Assembly: GCA_947054505.1 (NCBI GenBank)
Contig: CAMRWU010000001.1
Coordinates: 218,464 to 282,463, forward strand
Direction: 5' to 3'
Source: an uncultured Pseudomonadota bacterium
GTDB lineage: Bacteria > Pseudomonadota > Alphaproteobacteria > RF32 > CAG-239
DNA: 64,000 nucleotides
Positions 15,441 through 23,904 of this stretch are shown here, piece after piece. Each line of letters starts with the position of its first letter. Positions within the stretch are counted from its first letter, which is position 1. The notes beneath the pieces were generated by a model. The model had not been told where the DNA came from. It saw only the letters and a program-made list of their open reading frames with translations, and searched no databases. Made by a program: the position numbers and the translations under genes.

Positions 15441-15911
15441 TTAAGAGTCTCCCTGAAAGCGTTTTATAAAACCGCTTTTACAACCGATAGCCCAGCTCAT
15501 TTGTAATTCTTTTTCGCCGGTTGATTCTTCCTTTTGTTCATTCACTATTTTAAAATCTTCACGTTGATAAAAACGAATGGCGTTAGTGTTTTTTGTGAAG
15601 ACATTGAGGTTTAGGTGTGAACGATGCCGCCGGATATACGTTAATAGTTTTTTGCCGATTTTCTGTCTCTGATATTGTGGGGCAACAAATAAGGCACCGA
15701 TATAATTATTTTCCATCAAGCTAATAAAGCCTTTTAATTGATGTTTGTCTTCAAAAACATATGTTTCCGAATTTGGAAAATAATCCCGCAAGACAGATTT
15801 TTGCATATTGCGCCAATAGTCGCTATTGATAAAATCGTGAGCATCCAAGCTGGTTTTTAGCCACAAATCGGCTAGTTTTTGATGGTCTGAATTCTTGGCT
15901 TTTCTAATCAT
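15441..15911 (-). CDS. GNAT family N-acetyltransferase
   Basis: A 156-residue GNAT acetyltransferase. The N-terminal MIRKAKNSDHQKLADLWLK and the acetyl-CoA-binding loop LFVAPQYQRQKIGKKLLTYI (R/Q-x-x-G-x-G/K type) are clear, as is NVFTKNTNAIRFYQREDFKIV. The substrate cannot be predicted; small YjaB- or RimI-like proteins share this layout. The start overlaps the parE stop by one base, so it is probably translated from the parE mRNA. Confidence 0.88.
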   Translation of the reverse strand: MIRKAKNSDHQKLADLWLKTSLDAHDFINSDYWRNMQKSVLRDYFPNSETYVFEDKHQLKGFISLMENNYIGALFVAPQYQRQKIGKKLLTYIRRHRSHLNLNVFTKNTNAIRFYQREDFKIVNEQKEESTGEKELQMSWAIGCKSGFIKRFQGDS

Positions 15912-17905
15912 CAGATATCCAAATCATCAACGAATTTTGCACGTTCAATAATAAATTTGAAACGGGTTTCGGGATTTTTACCCATCAAACGATCAACTTG
16001 TCGCCGTGTTTCAAAAGCTTCTTCTTTGCCCTCTTCGGTATTGGTGTTTGGTAATAAAACACGCAACAGCATTCTGTTTTTCTTATCCATGGTTGTTTCT
16101 TTAAGCTGTTGTGCGCTCATTTCTCCCAACCCTTTGAAACGACTGATGTCAGGTTTGGTGTTGCCTTTTATTTCTTTAGCCAAAATGCGATCTTTGTCAT
16201 CATCGTCCAAAGCGTAATAATTCTTGCCGCCGGCCGCAATTTTATACAGTGGCGGGGTGGCAATATACAAATGTCCGTTTTCAATCAATTTAGGCATTTG
16301 CTGATAGAAGAAAGTCATCAGCAAGGAGGCGATGTGAGCACCGTCAACGTCAGCATCGGTCATGATAATGATTTTTTCATAGCGCAAGTTCTCTTCGTTA
16401 TAATGTTCCTTTACACCACATCCCAAAGCTTCGCACATGTCTTTAATTTCTTGGTTTTGCAAGATTTTATCAAGACTGGCGCTGGCAACGTTTAAGATTT
16501 TACCGCGCAAAGGCAAAATAGCTTGCGTGAAGCGATCGCGTCCTTGTTTTGCCGAACCGCCGGCGGAATCTCCCTCAACAATAAAGATTTCGGTTCCGGC
16601 CGCCGCCGCTTGTGAGCAATCGGCCAATTTCCCGGGAAGTCGCAGTCTTTTTGTTGCGGTTTTACGGGTTTGAACCTTTTCTTCTTTTTTCTTTTTGCGA
16701 GCTTCGGCGCGTTCAATCACATATTCCAATAAAGCAGAAGCGTTTTCAGGATCGGAAGACAGCCAGTGATCAAATGAATCCTTAACGGCCGTTTCCACCA
16801 GACGCAATGCTTTTGAAGAGGTTAACTTGTCTTTGGTTTGTCCTTGAAACTGAGGGTCACGGATAAATACAGACAGCATAATGCAGGCATCGCTCAAAAA
16901 GTCATCACCGGTGACCGATGCGGCTTTTTTGATGTTGGCCATATCTCCGTATTCTTTCAAGCCGCGGATAAGCGCTGATTTGAAACCAAGTTCGTGCGTG
17001 CCGCCTTGAGGGGTGACAACAGTGTTACAGTAGGAGTGACAAAAACCGTTTTCATCTTCTGGCCACGTAATTGCCCATTCCACCTTGCCTTCGTCATTGG
17101 CCAAAACCGCATCGCCGGAAAAAGGCTTGCGATTGATGGTTGTGCGGGCGCCGACCTGATAATTCAGAAAATCAAGCAATCCGTTAGGGAAGCATAGTTC
17201 TGCTTCAGGAGGCGTGATGTCTCCTTCTGTCAGTAATTCCGGTGCGCAAGACCAGTTGATGCGGATTCCTTTGAACAAGAACGCTTTTGAGCGAGCCATA
17301 CGATAAATCTTGTTTGGCAACAAATTGGAGTTGACGCCGAAAATTTCCGGATCCGGCTTAAAAGTAACGGATGTTCCCCGACGATTGGGCGCGTTACCGA
17401 TGAGCTCTAACGGTCCCATCGGATAACCGCGGCTGTATTCTTGACGATACAGTTTTTTATCACGAGCGATTTCAATAATCAATTTTTCTGACAAAGCATT
17501 AACGACAGACAAGCCGACACCGTGCAAACCGCCGGAAACTTTATAGGCACCACCGCCAAACTTTCCGCCGGAGTGTAATACCGTCAAAATAACTTCCAGC
17601 GCTGATTTTCCGGGGTATTTCGGGTGTGGATCGACAGGGATACCGCGCCCGTTGTCTGTGATGGTGACGGAATAATCCGCATTCATTTGCACATCAATTT
17701 TGTTAGCAAAACCTGCAACAGCTTCATCCATGGAGTTGTCGAGAATTTCTGCGACCAGATGATGTAAAGCTGTTTCATCTGTACCGCCGATATACATCCC
17801 CGGACGATGACGAACCGGCTCTAATCCTTCCAAGACTTCAATGCTGGAAGCGCCGTAATCGTTGCTGGCTTTAGTGTTTTCTGATGTTTCAAATAAATCG
17901 GACAT
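15911..17905 (-). CDS. parE: DNA topoisomerase IV subunit B
   Basis: The ATPase subunit of topoisomerase IV, which decatenates sister chromosomes; 664 residues from the chosen start. Seen: GLEPVRHRPGMYIGGTDE, the GHKL ATP site ([36 protein letters not shown]) and the Toprim motifs ([18 protein letters not shown] and IIMTDADVDGAHI). The [19 protein letters not shown] stretch and the length separate it from GyrB, which is at 37.7 kb. The frame opens at 17965, but the ATG at 17905 has ggggaa just upstream and fits family length. The parC partner is not in the window. Confidence 0.94.
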   Translation of the reverse strand: MSDLFETSENTKASNDYGASSIEVLEGLEPVRHRPGMYIGGTDETALHHLVAEILDNSMDEAVAGFANKIDVQMNADYSVTITDNGRGIPVDPHPKYPGKSALEVILTVLHSGGKFGGGAYKVSGGLHGVGLSVVNALSEKLIIEIARDKKLYRQEYSRGYPMGPLELIGNAPNRRGTSVTFKPDPEIFGVNSNLLPNKIYRMARSKAFLFKGIRINWSCAPELLTEGDITPPEAELCFPNGLLDFLNYQVGARTTINRKPFSGDAVLANDEGKVEWAITWPEDENGFCHSYCNTVVTPQGGTHELGFKSALIRGLKEYGDMANIKKAASVTGDDFLSDACIMLSVFIRDPQFQGQTKDKLTSSKALRLVETAVKDSFDHWLSSDPENASALLEYVIERAEARKKKKEEKVQTRKTATKRLRLPGKLADCSQAAAAGTEIFIVEGDSAGGSAKQGRDRFTQAILPLRGKILNVASASLDKILQNQEIKDMCEALGCGVKEHYNEENLRYEKIIIMTDADVDGAHIASLLMTFFYQQMPKLIENGHLYIATPPLYKIAAGGKNYYALDDDDKDRILAKEIKGNTKPDISRFKGLGEMSAQQLKETTMDKKNRMLLRVLLPNTNTEEGKEEAFETRRQVDRLMGKNPETRFKFIIERAKFVDDLDI

Positions 17906-18075
17906 GTTATTCCCCAAATGACTGAAATTTAGCGTCAACATACAGGTTTTCCGCCGCTTTTGCAAGCTTTAAGCGCCAAAAATAAACAAATTATTTGCTT
18001 TTCAACTTTGTGAAAAGATGTTTTTTTATTGTATTTTTTTGTAAAGCAACTTAAATTGTGTCCATAAATATTGTA

Positions 18076-18102
18076 TTACTTAAAAATCATTATGTTATGA
18101 AA
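18076..18102 (+). repeat. Shared leader, copy 1
   Basis: ttacttaaaaatcatt followed by atgttatgaaa is repeated at 18598-18624 with a single difference. It includes the start codon of the downstream gene and has no Shine-Dalgarno. Confidence 0.7.
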
Positions 18103-18522
18103 AAAGAAACAAAAACGATGATGCGGGGCATCCTTTATATCGCTTTCCTTTTTGTGTTGGCAACAGGATTTACTTGGTGGTGTCAAGGTGATGAAGCCCT
18201 TTGGATGGCACTGTTCACTATCCATGCTTTTGGTCTGGTGGGCTACCTGTTTCTGTCTATGTCTGATCACAAGACGGTTGGAATGTGGTTGCTTCCTGTG
18301 GATGCCTTTGTGGTTTTCCTGCTGTTGCAAGTGACGCGTGACAGTGTGTATTGGAGCCCTGTTGTTGTGACGGCTGTGAACGCTCTGTTGGTTAAATATT
18401 TTGTAAACAACTGGAAATTTGATGTCACCAGTAGCGTTATTGCCAATATTGTGGCCTATGTTATGGGATATGTTTTTTATTTCTTTGTAGCTTTTATGCT
18501 GGGAAGAGAACTTTTCCTTTAA
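18097..18522 (+). CDS. Four-helix membrane protein, paralogue 1
   Basis: A 141-residue protein with four predicted membrane helices (about 12-30, 40-60, 70-90 and 115-135). I do not recognise a family. It shares the word SVYWSP and its surroundings with the next gene, which has the same layout, so they are diverged paralogues. The start at 18097 is chosen because a 27-base segment around it recurs around the start of the paralogue; the frame itself opens at a GTG at 18058. No ribosome site is visible. A terminator follows at 18527. Confidence 0.7.
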   Translation: MKKETKTMMRGILYIAFLFVLATGFTWWCQGDEALWMALFTIHAFGLVGYLFLSMSDHKTVGMWLLPVDAFVVFLLLQVTRDSVYWSPVVVTAVNALLVKYFVNNWKFDVTSSVIANIVAYVMGYVFYFFVAFMLGRELFL

Positions 18523-18526
18523 CTCC

Positions 18527-18552
18527 AAGCACTCTTCGGAGTGCTTTTTTTT
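18527..18552 (+). terminator. Terminator after paralogue 1
   Basis: Stem agcactc / gagtgct with a UUCG-type loop (ttcg) and eight T, a very stable hairpin. Confidence 0.88.
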
Positions 18553-18597
18553 ATTGCTTTTTATGGAAAATATTTTATCTTGCAGGATATAATCATC

Positions 18598-18624
18598 TTA
18601 CTTAAAAATCATTGTGTTATGAAA
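18598..18624 (+). repeat. Shared leader, copy 2
   Basis: Matches copy 1 at 26 of 27 bases. A TATAAT at 18588-18593 sits just upstream, so transcripts probably start at or close to the first base of the repeat. Confidence 0.7.
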
Positions 18625-19080
18625 AGTTTTTATGCAAAAACAACAACGTTTTTTGTGTTGTTTGCTCTGATGTTGCTGGCATTGGGAGTGTTTTATTTTT
18701 ATCCTCCGAATTTTCAGGCAGAGGTTTGGAACATCTCTGAAGGTGATTTTGGGAATATTTCCTTTTCTATTGCTTTGTTTGCCTTTCCGACCGTGTATTG
18801 GGTGGCAAATGTGCAAAAATTGAAATGGTTGGGATTTCTTTTCACCTTTTTTGATATCACCATTGTTCTGTACCTGATAATGTGGATGCGTAGCGCTGTT
18901 TATTGGTCACCTTTGGTCATATGCTGGTTCAACTACATTTTGCTAAACTGGCTTATATGTGGAAGAAAAGCTTTTTTGATCAAGTATGAGGATCTTTTTT
19001 CAAGGTATATCGTGTCAACTTATCTGGTTGGAGGAGCTCTGAGTTTCCTTTTGTGGGGAATATTCTGTCTCTTTGATTAA
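18619..19080 (+). CDS. Four-helix membrane protein, paralogue 2
   Basis: A 153-residue protein with about four membrane helices, the paralogue of the gene at 18097. The best shared stretch is AVYWSPLVICWFNYILLNW against SVYWSPVVVTAVNALLVKY. The start at 18619 is set by the duplicated leader; the longer frame from 18541 would run through the promoter. It has its own promoter-like TATAAT, so the two paralogues are separate units. Function unknown. Confidence 0.7.
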   Translation: MKSFYAKTTTFFVLFALMLLALGVFYFYPPNFQAEVWNISEGDFGNISFSIALFAFPTVYWVANVQKLKWLGFLFTFFDITIVLYLIMWMRSAVYWSPLVICWFNYILLNWLICGRKAFLIKYEDLFSRYIVSTYLVGGALSFLLWGIFCLFD

Positions 19081-19085
19081 AGGAC

Positions 19086-19141
19086 TAAGCGTTAGAGGGT
19101 GCGAAAACATCTTCTGACGCTTATTTTTTTTCAAAAAACAC
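19086..19141 (+). terminator. Probable terminator after paralogue 2
   Basis: An imperfect long hairpin (aagcgttaga / tctgacgctt) followed by eight T. Confidence 0.55.
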
Positions 19142-19168
19142 TTGCAAAATCATAAAATTAGCTATAAA
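19142..19168 (+). promoter_or_regulatory. Probable promoter of rpsB
   Basis: TTGCAA (19142-19147) and TATAAA (19163-19168) with a short 15-base spacer. Placing the -35 box one or two bases earlier gives 16-17. Confidence 0.45.
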
Positions 19169-19170
19169 AA

Positions 19171-19290
19171 GACTCCCGAAAGAACCGCATGGTGCGGTTT
19201 TAATACCACACGCAGGTTATTGGGGCTGTTTTTTAAGCCTCACTCCGGTGTCTTTTTAGACTACGAGCCTGCGGAGGATTAACCGGAAAA
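19171..19290 (+). promoter_or_regulatory. Structured rpsB leader (candidate S2 autoregulatory RNA)
   Basis: The ~120-base untranslated leader contains a hairpin accgca / tgcggt (19184-19198) and a larger stem cgcagg / cctgcg (19211-19216 with 19268-19273) enclosing further small stems, ending just before the ribosome site. Ribosomal protein S2 represses its own operon through such a leader in several proteobacteria. Whether this one belongs to that class is inference. Confidence 0.4.
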
Positions 19291-19301
19291 GGATAATAAA
19301 A

Positions 19302-20099
19302 ATGGGTCTTCCCACATTTTCTCTGCGCCAAATGATTGAATCTGGCGTTCACTTCGGTCACCACGCTCGTCGTTGGAATCCGAAAATGGCTCCGTACATT
19401 TACGGCAAAAAAGACAATATTCACATTATTGACCTTCAAAAAACTTACCCGATGTTGTACACTGCTTTGGCTACAACTCGTGAGATTGCAGCTAACGGCG
19501 GTAAAGTTTTGTTCGTTGGTACAAAAAGACAAGCTCAGGATATCGTTAGAGAAAACGCTGAGCGTTGCGGTCAATACTACGTCAACCATCGTTGGTTGGG
19601 TGGTATGTTGACCAACTGGAAAACCGTTCATAAATCAATCAGCCGTCTCGTTAAATTGAACGAAATGGAAGAAAAGAACGACTACACCGGTTATACCAAA
19701 AAAGAAATGCTCAACCTGAAAAAAGAACAGGAAAAATTGAACCAAAGCCTTGGCGGTATCATGAATATGGGCGGCCAGCCGGATTTGGTTTTCGTTATTG
19801 ATACCTGCAAAGAATCTTTGGCTATCAAAGAAGCTAAAAAGCTGGGTATTCCTGTTATCGGTATCTGCGATACCAACGCTGATCCTGAAGAAGTAGATTT
19901 GCCGGTTCCGGGTAACGATGACGCTATCCGCGCTATCCAATTCTACTGCGAAATGATTTCTGCCGCGGTCTTAGACGGTATGCAGGCTCAGATCGCTGCT
20001 CAAGGCGTTAAGGTTGAAGAAATGGTTGAGAACACAGAAGAAGCTCCGAAAAAGAAAAGAGCTTCCAAAAAAGCAACTGCCGAGGCTGCTGCTGAATAG
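19302..20099 (+). CDS. rpsB: 30S ribosomal protein S2
   Basis: A 265-residue S2. The family signature regions are clear: FSLRQMIESGVHFGHHARRWNPKM at the start, VLFVGTKRQAQDIV, RWLGGMLTNWKT, and the late DTNADPEEVDLPVPGNDDA. The C-terminal ~35 residues form a Lys/Ala/Glu-rich tail (EEAPKKKRASKKATAEAAAE), as is usual in alphaproteobacteria. tsf follows 100 bases later, the universal rpsB-tsf pair. A ggataat ribosome site precedes the ATG. Confidence 0.98.
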   Translation: MGLPTFSLRQMIESGVHFGHHARRWNPKMAPYIYGKKDNIHIIDLQKTYPMLYTALATTREIAANGGKVLFVGTKRQAQDIVRENAERCGQYYVNHRWLGGMLTNWKTVHKSISRLVKLNEMEEKNDYTGYTKKEMLNLKKEQEKLNQSLGGIMNMGGQPDLVFVIDTCKESLAIKEAKKLGIPVIGICDTNADPEEVDLPVPGNDDAIRAIQFYCEMISAAVLDGMQAQIAAQGVKVEEMVENTEEAPKKKRASKKATAEAAAE

Positions 20100-20199
20100 T
20101 TCTAAATCGTTTTAGAAATATTATCAAGTTTGTGCGGCGGTATTCTTAAGTTTTTAAGGAATATCGCCGTATTTTTAATTATCAAAGAAGGATTTAAAA

Positions 20200-21126
20200 A
20201 TGACAGAAATTACAGCCGCTATGGTTAAAGATTTGCGCGAAACAACAAGCGCCGGTATGCTGGATTGCAAAAAAGCATTGGTTGAATGCAACGGCAACAT
20301 GGAAGAAGCTGTTGACTGGTTGCGCAAAAAAGGTTTAGCCTCTGCAGCCAAAAAAGCCAGCCGTATCGCTGCCGAAGGTTTGGTTTCCGTTTATGTTGAA
20401 GGTAACAAAGGTGCTGTTGTTGAAGTTAACTCTGAAACAGACTTCGTTGCTAAAAATGACATTTTCCAAGAATATGTAGCCGATGCCGCCATCGTTGCTT
20501 TGAAGAGCCACGGCGAAGTTTGCGACATGAAAACTTTCAACTGCCCGAAATGCGGTAAAACTTTTGAAGAACGCTTGACAGATATGATTGCCAAGATTGG
20601 TGAAAATATGAACCTGCGTCGTGCTAAAGTTGTTGAAGTCAACAACGGTGTTGTTGCGTCCTACATTCATAATGCCGCTGGTGCTAACATTGGTAAAATC
20701 GGCGTTTTGGTTGCTTTGGAATCAACAGCTGACAAAGAAAAATTGGCTGATTTGGGCAAGCACATTGCTATGCATATTGCTGCTACCAATCCGGTTGCTT
20801 TGAACATTGCCGGTGTTGATCCTGCCGCTGTTGAACATGAAAAATCTATTTACGCCGAACAAGCTAAAGCTTCCGGCAAACCGGAAAACATCATTGAAAA
20901 GATGGTTGAAGGCCGCGTTCGCAAGTTCTACGATGAAGTTGTTTTAGAAGAACAAGCTTACATCATGGATCCGGATAAGAAAATCAAACAGGTTGTTGCT
21001 GATGCCGCTAAAGAATTGGGCGCAGATGTTAAAATCGTTGATTTTGCTTGCTTCAAACTCGGTGATGGTTTGCAGAAGAAAGAAGAAGACTTTGCCGCAG
21101 AAGTTGCTTCTCAACTGAAGAAATAA
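20200..21126 (+). CDS. tsf: Elongation factor Ts with an unusual CxxC insert
   Basis: The guanine-nucleotide exchange factor for EF-Tu, 308 residues. Normal features: MVKDLRETTSAGMLDCKKAL, NSETDFVAKNDIF and the C-terminal IVDFACFKLGDGL. Between the N-terminal domain and IGENMNLRR there is a segment EVCDMKTFNCPKCGKTFEER with Cys108, Cys115 and Cys118. It looks like half a zinc ribbon and replaces the usual acidic or Gly-rich linker. A strong ribosome site (gaaggattt) precedes the ATG and a perfect hairpin terminator follows. Confidence 0.97.
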   Translation: MTEITAAMVKDLRETTSAGMLDCKKALVECNGNMEEAVDWLRKKGLASAAKKASRIAAEGLVSVYVEGNKGAVVEVNSETDFVAKNDIFQEYVADAAIVALKSHGEVCDMKTFNCPKCGKTFEERLTDMIAKIGENMNLRRAKVVEVNNGVVASYIHNAAGANIGKIGVLVALESTADKEKLADLGKHIAMHIAATNPVALNIAGVDPAAVEHEKSIYAEQAKASGKPENIIEKMVEGRVRKFYDEVVLEEQAYIMDPDKKIKQVVADAAKELGADVKIVDFACFKLGDGLQKKEEDFAAEVASQLKK

Positions 21127-21166
21127 TTCGGAAAAGCTTCAGAATTTTTCTGAAAGACAAAATAAG

Positions 21167-21204
21167 AACCCCTCAGTGAAAAATTTTTCACTGAGGGGTT
21201 TTTC
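21167..21204 (+). terminator. Terminator after rpsB-tsf
   Basis: A perfect 17-bp inverted repeat aacccctcagtgaaaaa / tttttcactgaggggtt with a T tract. Confidence 0.92.
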
Positions 21205-21239
21205 TAAAAAAGCCTCCACAATCCGAAGATTGTGAAGGC
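21205..21239 (-). terminator. Terminator of the 123-residue orphan gene
   Basis: On the minus strand gccttcacaatc / gattgtggaggc with a ttcg loop is followed by six T. It lies 16 bases past the stop of the orphan gene, which supports that gene being transcribed. Confidence 0.75.
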
Positions 21240-21255
21240 AGGGAGAGTTTTGACC

Positions 21256-21627
21256 TTAAACAACGATGAGAAACATCTGATCTCGTCCAAGACAGAGTAA
21301 CTGGTTGAACAGGCTGTCAATAACACTGCTCATCAGAGCAAAAAGCTCATCCGAGACATCAACGAGGTTGTCGCTCTCGGGAAAGTTTTCTACCAGCTTT
21401 TTGATGGCTGAAAAAATTTCCGGAAAGTCTTTCGCGTCTTCGGGATTTGCTTCAAGATATTCAAGAAGTTCTTCCTGAATATTTTGCGGTTCACAGGTTG
21501 CAAACAGAGGGATAATCTCCGCATCTTCACCATTGAGGCGAGTCTTGAGTATAACCTCCGCATGCATGGGATCCGGCAAAGACAAGCCAAAACGCGGATC
21601 TGCAACGATTAACAGAGCTTTAGACAT
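21256..21627 (-). CDS. Hypothetical acidic protein (123 residues)
   Basis: I do not recognise this protein. It begins MSKALLIVADPRFGLSLPDP, has an acidic middle (EELLEYLEANPEDAKDFPEI) and no membrane segment or signal. No clear Shine-Dalgarno lies before the ATG. It stands alone between tsf and a tRNA gene, with its own terminator on the same strand. The protein-like composition and the terminator argue that it is real. About 140 bases on its 5' side (21628-21731) show nothing I can name. Confidence 0.6.
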   Translation of the reverse strand: MSKALLIVADPRFGLSLPDPMHAEVILKTRLNGEDAEIIPLFATCEPQNIQEELLEYLEANPEDAKDFPEIFSAIKKLVENFPESDNLVDVSDELFALMSSVIDSLFNQLLCLGRDQMFLIVV

Positions 21628-21731
21628 AATTACTGATTATTAAAATTATAGGCTTACTTGTACTAAGCCCTATCATGTTCTGTTGTTTTTGTCAATAAAC
21701 TAGTTTTCCGGAAAGGTTGAGAGGATAAATA

Positions 21732-21770
21732 AAGAAAAACCGCTATCCTAAAAAAGATAACGGTTTTTCT
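21732..21770 (-). terminator. Terminator after tRNA-Ala(GGC)
   Basis: On the minus strand aaaaaccgttatc / ggatagcggtttttc with a T-rich loop and tail, seven bases after the tRNA CCA end. Confidence 0.75.
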
Positions 21771-21776
21771 AAAAAT

Positions 21777-21852
<76 letters not shown>

Positions 21853-21983
21853 AAAATTTTGTTTTCTGAGCGCGCGCCTTAGGTACCTAATTTCGCTACG
21901 CTCGCTGTCACGTCACTGGCTCAATAAGGTAGCCAAGATGTTGCAGACGAAAACAACAAACCGTTGTTGTTTTCACTTAGCCA

Positions 21984-22004
21984 TCCCAGCTGAGCTATAA
22001 CCCC
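21984..22004 (-). pseudogene. Duplicated 5' fragment of tRNA-Ala
   Basis: The minus strand reads ggggttatagctcagctgg plus ga, the same as the first 21 bases of the tRNA-Ala at 21852-21832, 152 bases away in the same orientation. After it the tRNA sequence is lost. The 131 bases between the two copies include gctacgctcgctgtcacg and hold no gene. Confidence 0.75.
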
Positions 22005-22049
22005 AACGACAAGCTGACTATAGAAAAATAAAAAAAGCTTGTCAATAGT

Positions 22050-23291
22050 TTATTCGCATGCAGCTTTATTAAAATCATGACGCAAAGCTAAAAGCTGTTC
22101 TTTTGTTAAGGTAAAGTTGCTTTCAATCCAAGCCGCTTCCAGCTCTTTTAATATTGAGCTGATGTTTCTCGGATCGTCAATTCCCTGTTCCATAATATCA
22201 CGCCCTTTAACCGGAAATTCTGCAAAATCAAAAGTTTCGATTTTGTTCATAATGCCTGAAAACTCAGGGATTTTACTTTGTTTTTCTGACAACAGAAGCA
22301 AAAACTTTTCTTTGCAAAATTCTTTACCGCGTTGATAAACAAGGCGAGCCAAGCTCTTATCATCCGTAAAATTATCCAAACAAATGTCATGAGTTGTCAA
22401 GTCAACAAACAGCTGTTTTTCCTTTTTGCTTAATCTCAGACGCAAAGCCAGATTTTCAGCCAAAGCCACATCCGGTTGATAAATGATAAACAAACGGCGC
22501 AACGCGCGGTGCGGAATATTTTCTTCTTCAACAAGATTTGAGAGAAAAGCCAACTTGTCCATATAGTGAGGAGCTGGCATAATATAATCCATAATATTGT
22601 TGTCTATCATAATCTGCAGAGTTTTGACAACATTGGGGGTCAGAAGAATTTTGAATATCTCGTCACGGATTCTTTCCATTGACAATTCGGCCAGCCCATC
22701 TCTGTTTTCAACACAAGCTTGCAACGCCTTTTTATCAATTTCTCCTTTACCAAAAAGCGAGTAAAAGCGGAAAAAACGCAAAATCCGCAAATAATCTTCT
22801 TTAATACGCTGATTGGCTTTTCCGATAAAGCGAACAATACCGGCTTCTAAATCGCCGATACCGTTATAATAGTCAAAAACATTACCTTTTTCATCGGCAT
22901 AAACGGCATTTATGGTCAAGTCACGACGAGAAGCGTCTTCTTCCCAGTTGTCAGTAAACTCGACTTCGGCATGGCGTCCATCAGTTTTCACATCACGGCG
23001 CAAGGATGTCACTTCAACGATAGTATCGTCCAAAACAACACCGACAGTTCCGAATTTGATACCGATCGGAACAGTTTTTATGCCGTTTTCTTCGCAGGCT
23101 TCAACAAGTTCATCAGGGGATAAATCTGTCGCCAAATCCAAATCTCCGGCGTCAATTCCCTTTAGGGCACCACGAACGGCACCTCCGACAAAACGCAGAA
23201 CACCGCCATTTTGCTCAACGATTTTAAATAGTTTCAAAACCTTTTTATTTTTGATGAGTTTTGAAACGTCCAGATAATTATCTTTAATCAT
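22050..23291 (-). CDS. cca: tRNA nucleotidyltransferase (CCA-adding enzyme / poly(A) polymerase family)
   Basis: A 413-residue class II nucleotidyltransferase. The head domain has the catalytic GGAVRGALKG, then DLDLATDLSPDELV with the metal-binding aspartates, and the GTVGVVLD and EEDASRRDLTINAVYAD motifs. The ERMRDE-like tail domain follows with RIKEDYLRILRFFRFYS. Alphaproteobacterial members often add CCA to tRNA 3' ends or repair them, although the two tRNAs in this window already encode CCA. An aggatg ribosome site precedes the ATG. It stands alone. Confidence 0.93.
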   Translation of the reverse strand: MIKDNYLDVSKLIKNKKVLKLFKIVEQNGGVLRFVGGAVRGALKGIDAGDLDLATDLSPDELVEACEENGIKTVPIGIKFGTVGVVLDDTIVEVTSLRRDVKTDGRHAEVEFTDNWEEDASRRDLTINAVYADEKGNVFDYYNGIGDLEAGIVRFIGKANQRIKEDYLRILRFFRFYSLFGKGEIDKKALQACVENRDGLAELSMERIRDEIFKILLTPNVVKTLQIMIDNNIMDYIMPAPHYMDKLAFLSNLVEEENIPHRALRRLFIIYQPDVALAENLALRLRLSKKEKQLFVDLTTHDICLDNFTDDKSLARLVYQRGKEFCKEKFLLLLSEKQSKIPEFSGIMNKIETFDFAEFPVKGRDIMEQGIDDPRNISSILKELEAAWIESNFTLTKEQLLALRHDFNKAACE

Positions 23292-23383
23292 TGCTCATCC
23301 TAAATTTTTTCTTGAAATTAACAGTTTTTATATATTTTGCAATTATTATTATCTTAATTCTAATGAAATGTGAGTAGATAGGT

Positions 23384-23902
23384 ATGAAAAAACTTTGTAT
23401 TTTAGCTGGTTTGGCTTACTTGTTGGGCGGAATATCTTCTGCTGGAGCAGAAGCACCGCAAATGATTGGCGAATATGGCGATTGGGTTGCTTATTATTAC
23501 CGAGACAAAGCCGGTCCTGTTTGTTACATGGCTTCCGCTCCGAAAAAAGATGAGGGCAAATACACCCGTCGCGGTGATATCTATGCCGTTGTGACACATC
23601 GTCCGTCAGAAAAAAGTTTTGATGTCATTAACATTAACGCCGGTTATACCTATAAAACCGATGCAAAGGTAACAATTAAGATTGGCGCCAAAACATTTGA
23701 TCGTCTGTTTACGAACGGCGATAAGGCTTGGTCTGTCAGTGAAAAGGTTGATAAAGAGATTGTCGAAGCCATGAAGAAAGGCAGTCGCATGGTTGTTCAC
23801 GGAACATCAAGCAAAGGCACGCAGACAAAAGACACCTATTCCTTAAACGGTTTCAGTAGCGCATATAAAGCGATTACCAACAAATGCAAAAGCAGTAAAT
23901 AG
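23384..23902 (+). CDS. Invasion-associated locus B (IalB)-like secreted protein
   Basis: A 172-residue secreted protein with a Sec signal (MKKLCILAGLAYLLGGISSAGA). The mature part resembles the alphaproteobacterial IalB family: YGDWVAYYY, then CYMASAPKK, a central NINAGYTYKTDAKVTIKIG, AWSVSEKVDKEIVEAMKKGS and the typical ending SSKGTQTKDTYSLNGFSSA with a late Cys. The two cysteines probably form a disulfide. In Bartonella IalB is linked to erythrocyte invasion, but the family is widespread in free-living species, so no virulence role follows. rlmN starts 2 bases after the stop. Confidence 0.82.
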   Translation: MKKLCILAGLAYLLGGISSAGAEAPQMIGEYGDWVAYYYRDKAGPVCYMASAPKKDEGKYTRRGDIYAVVTHRPSEKSFDVININAGYTYKTDAKVTIKIGAKTFDRLFTNGDKAWSVSEKVDKEIVEAMKKGSRMVVHGTSSKGTQTKDTYSLNGFSSAYKAITNKCKSSK

Positions 23903-23904
23903 TT

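Noticed and set aside
21984..22004. Second functional tRNA-Ala gene
   Set aside because: Only the first 21 bases match; the anticodon arm, T-arm and acceptor 3' half are missing.
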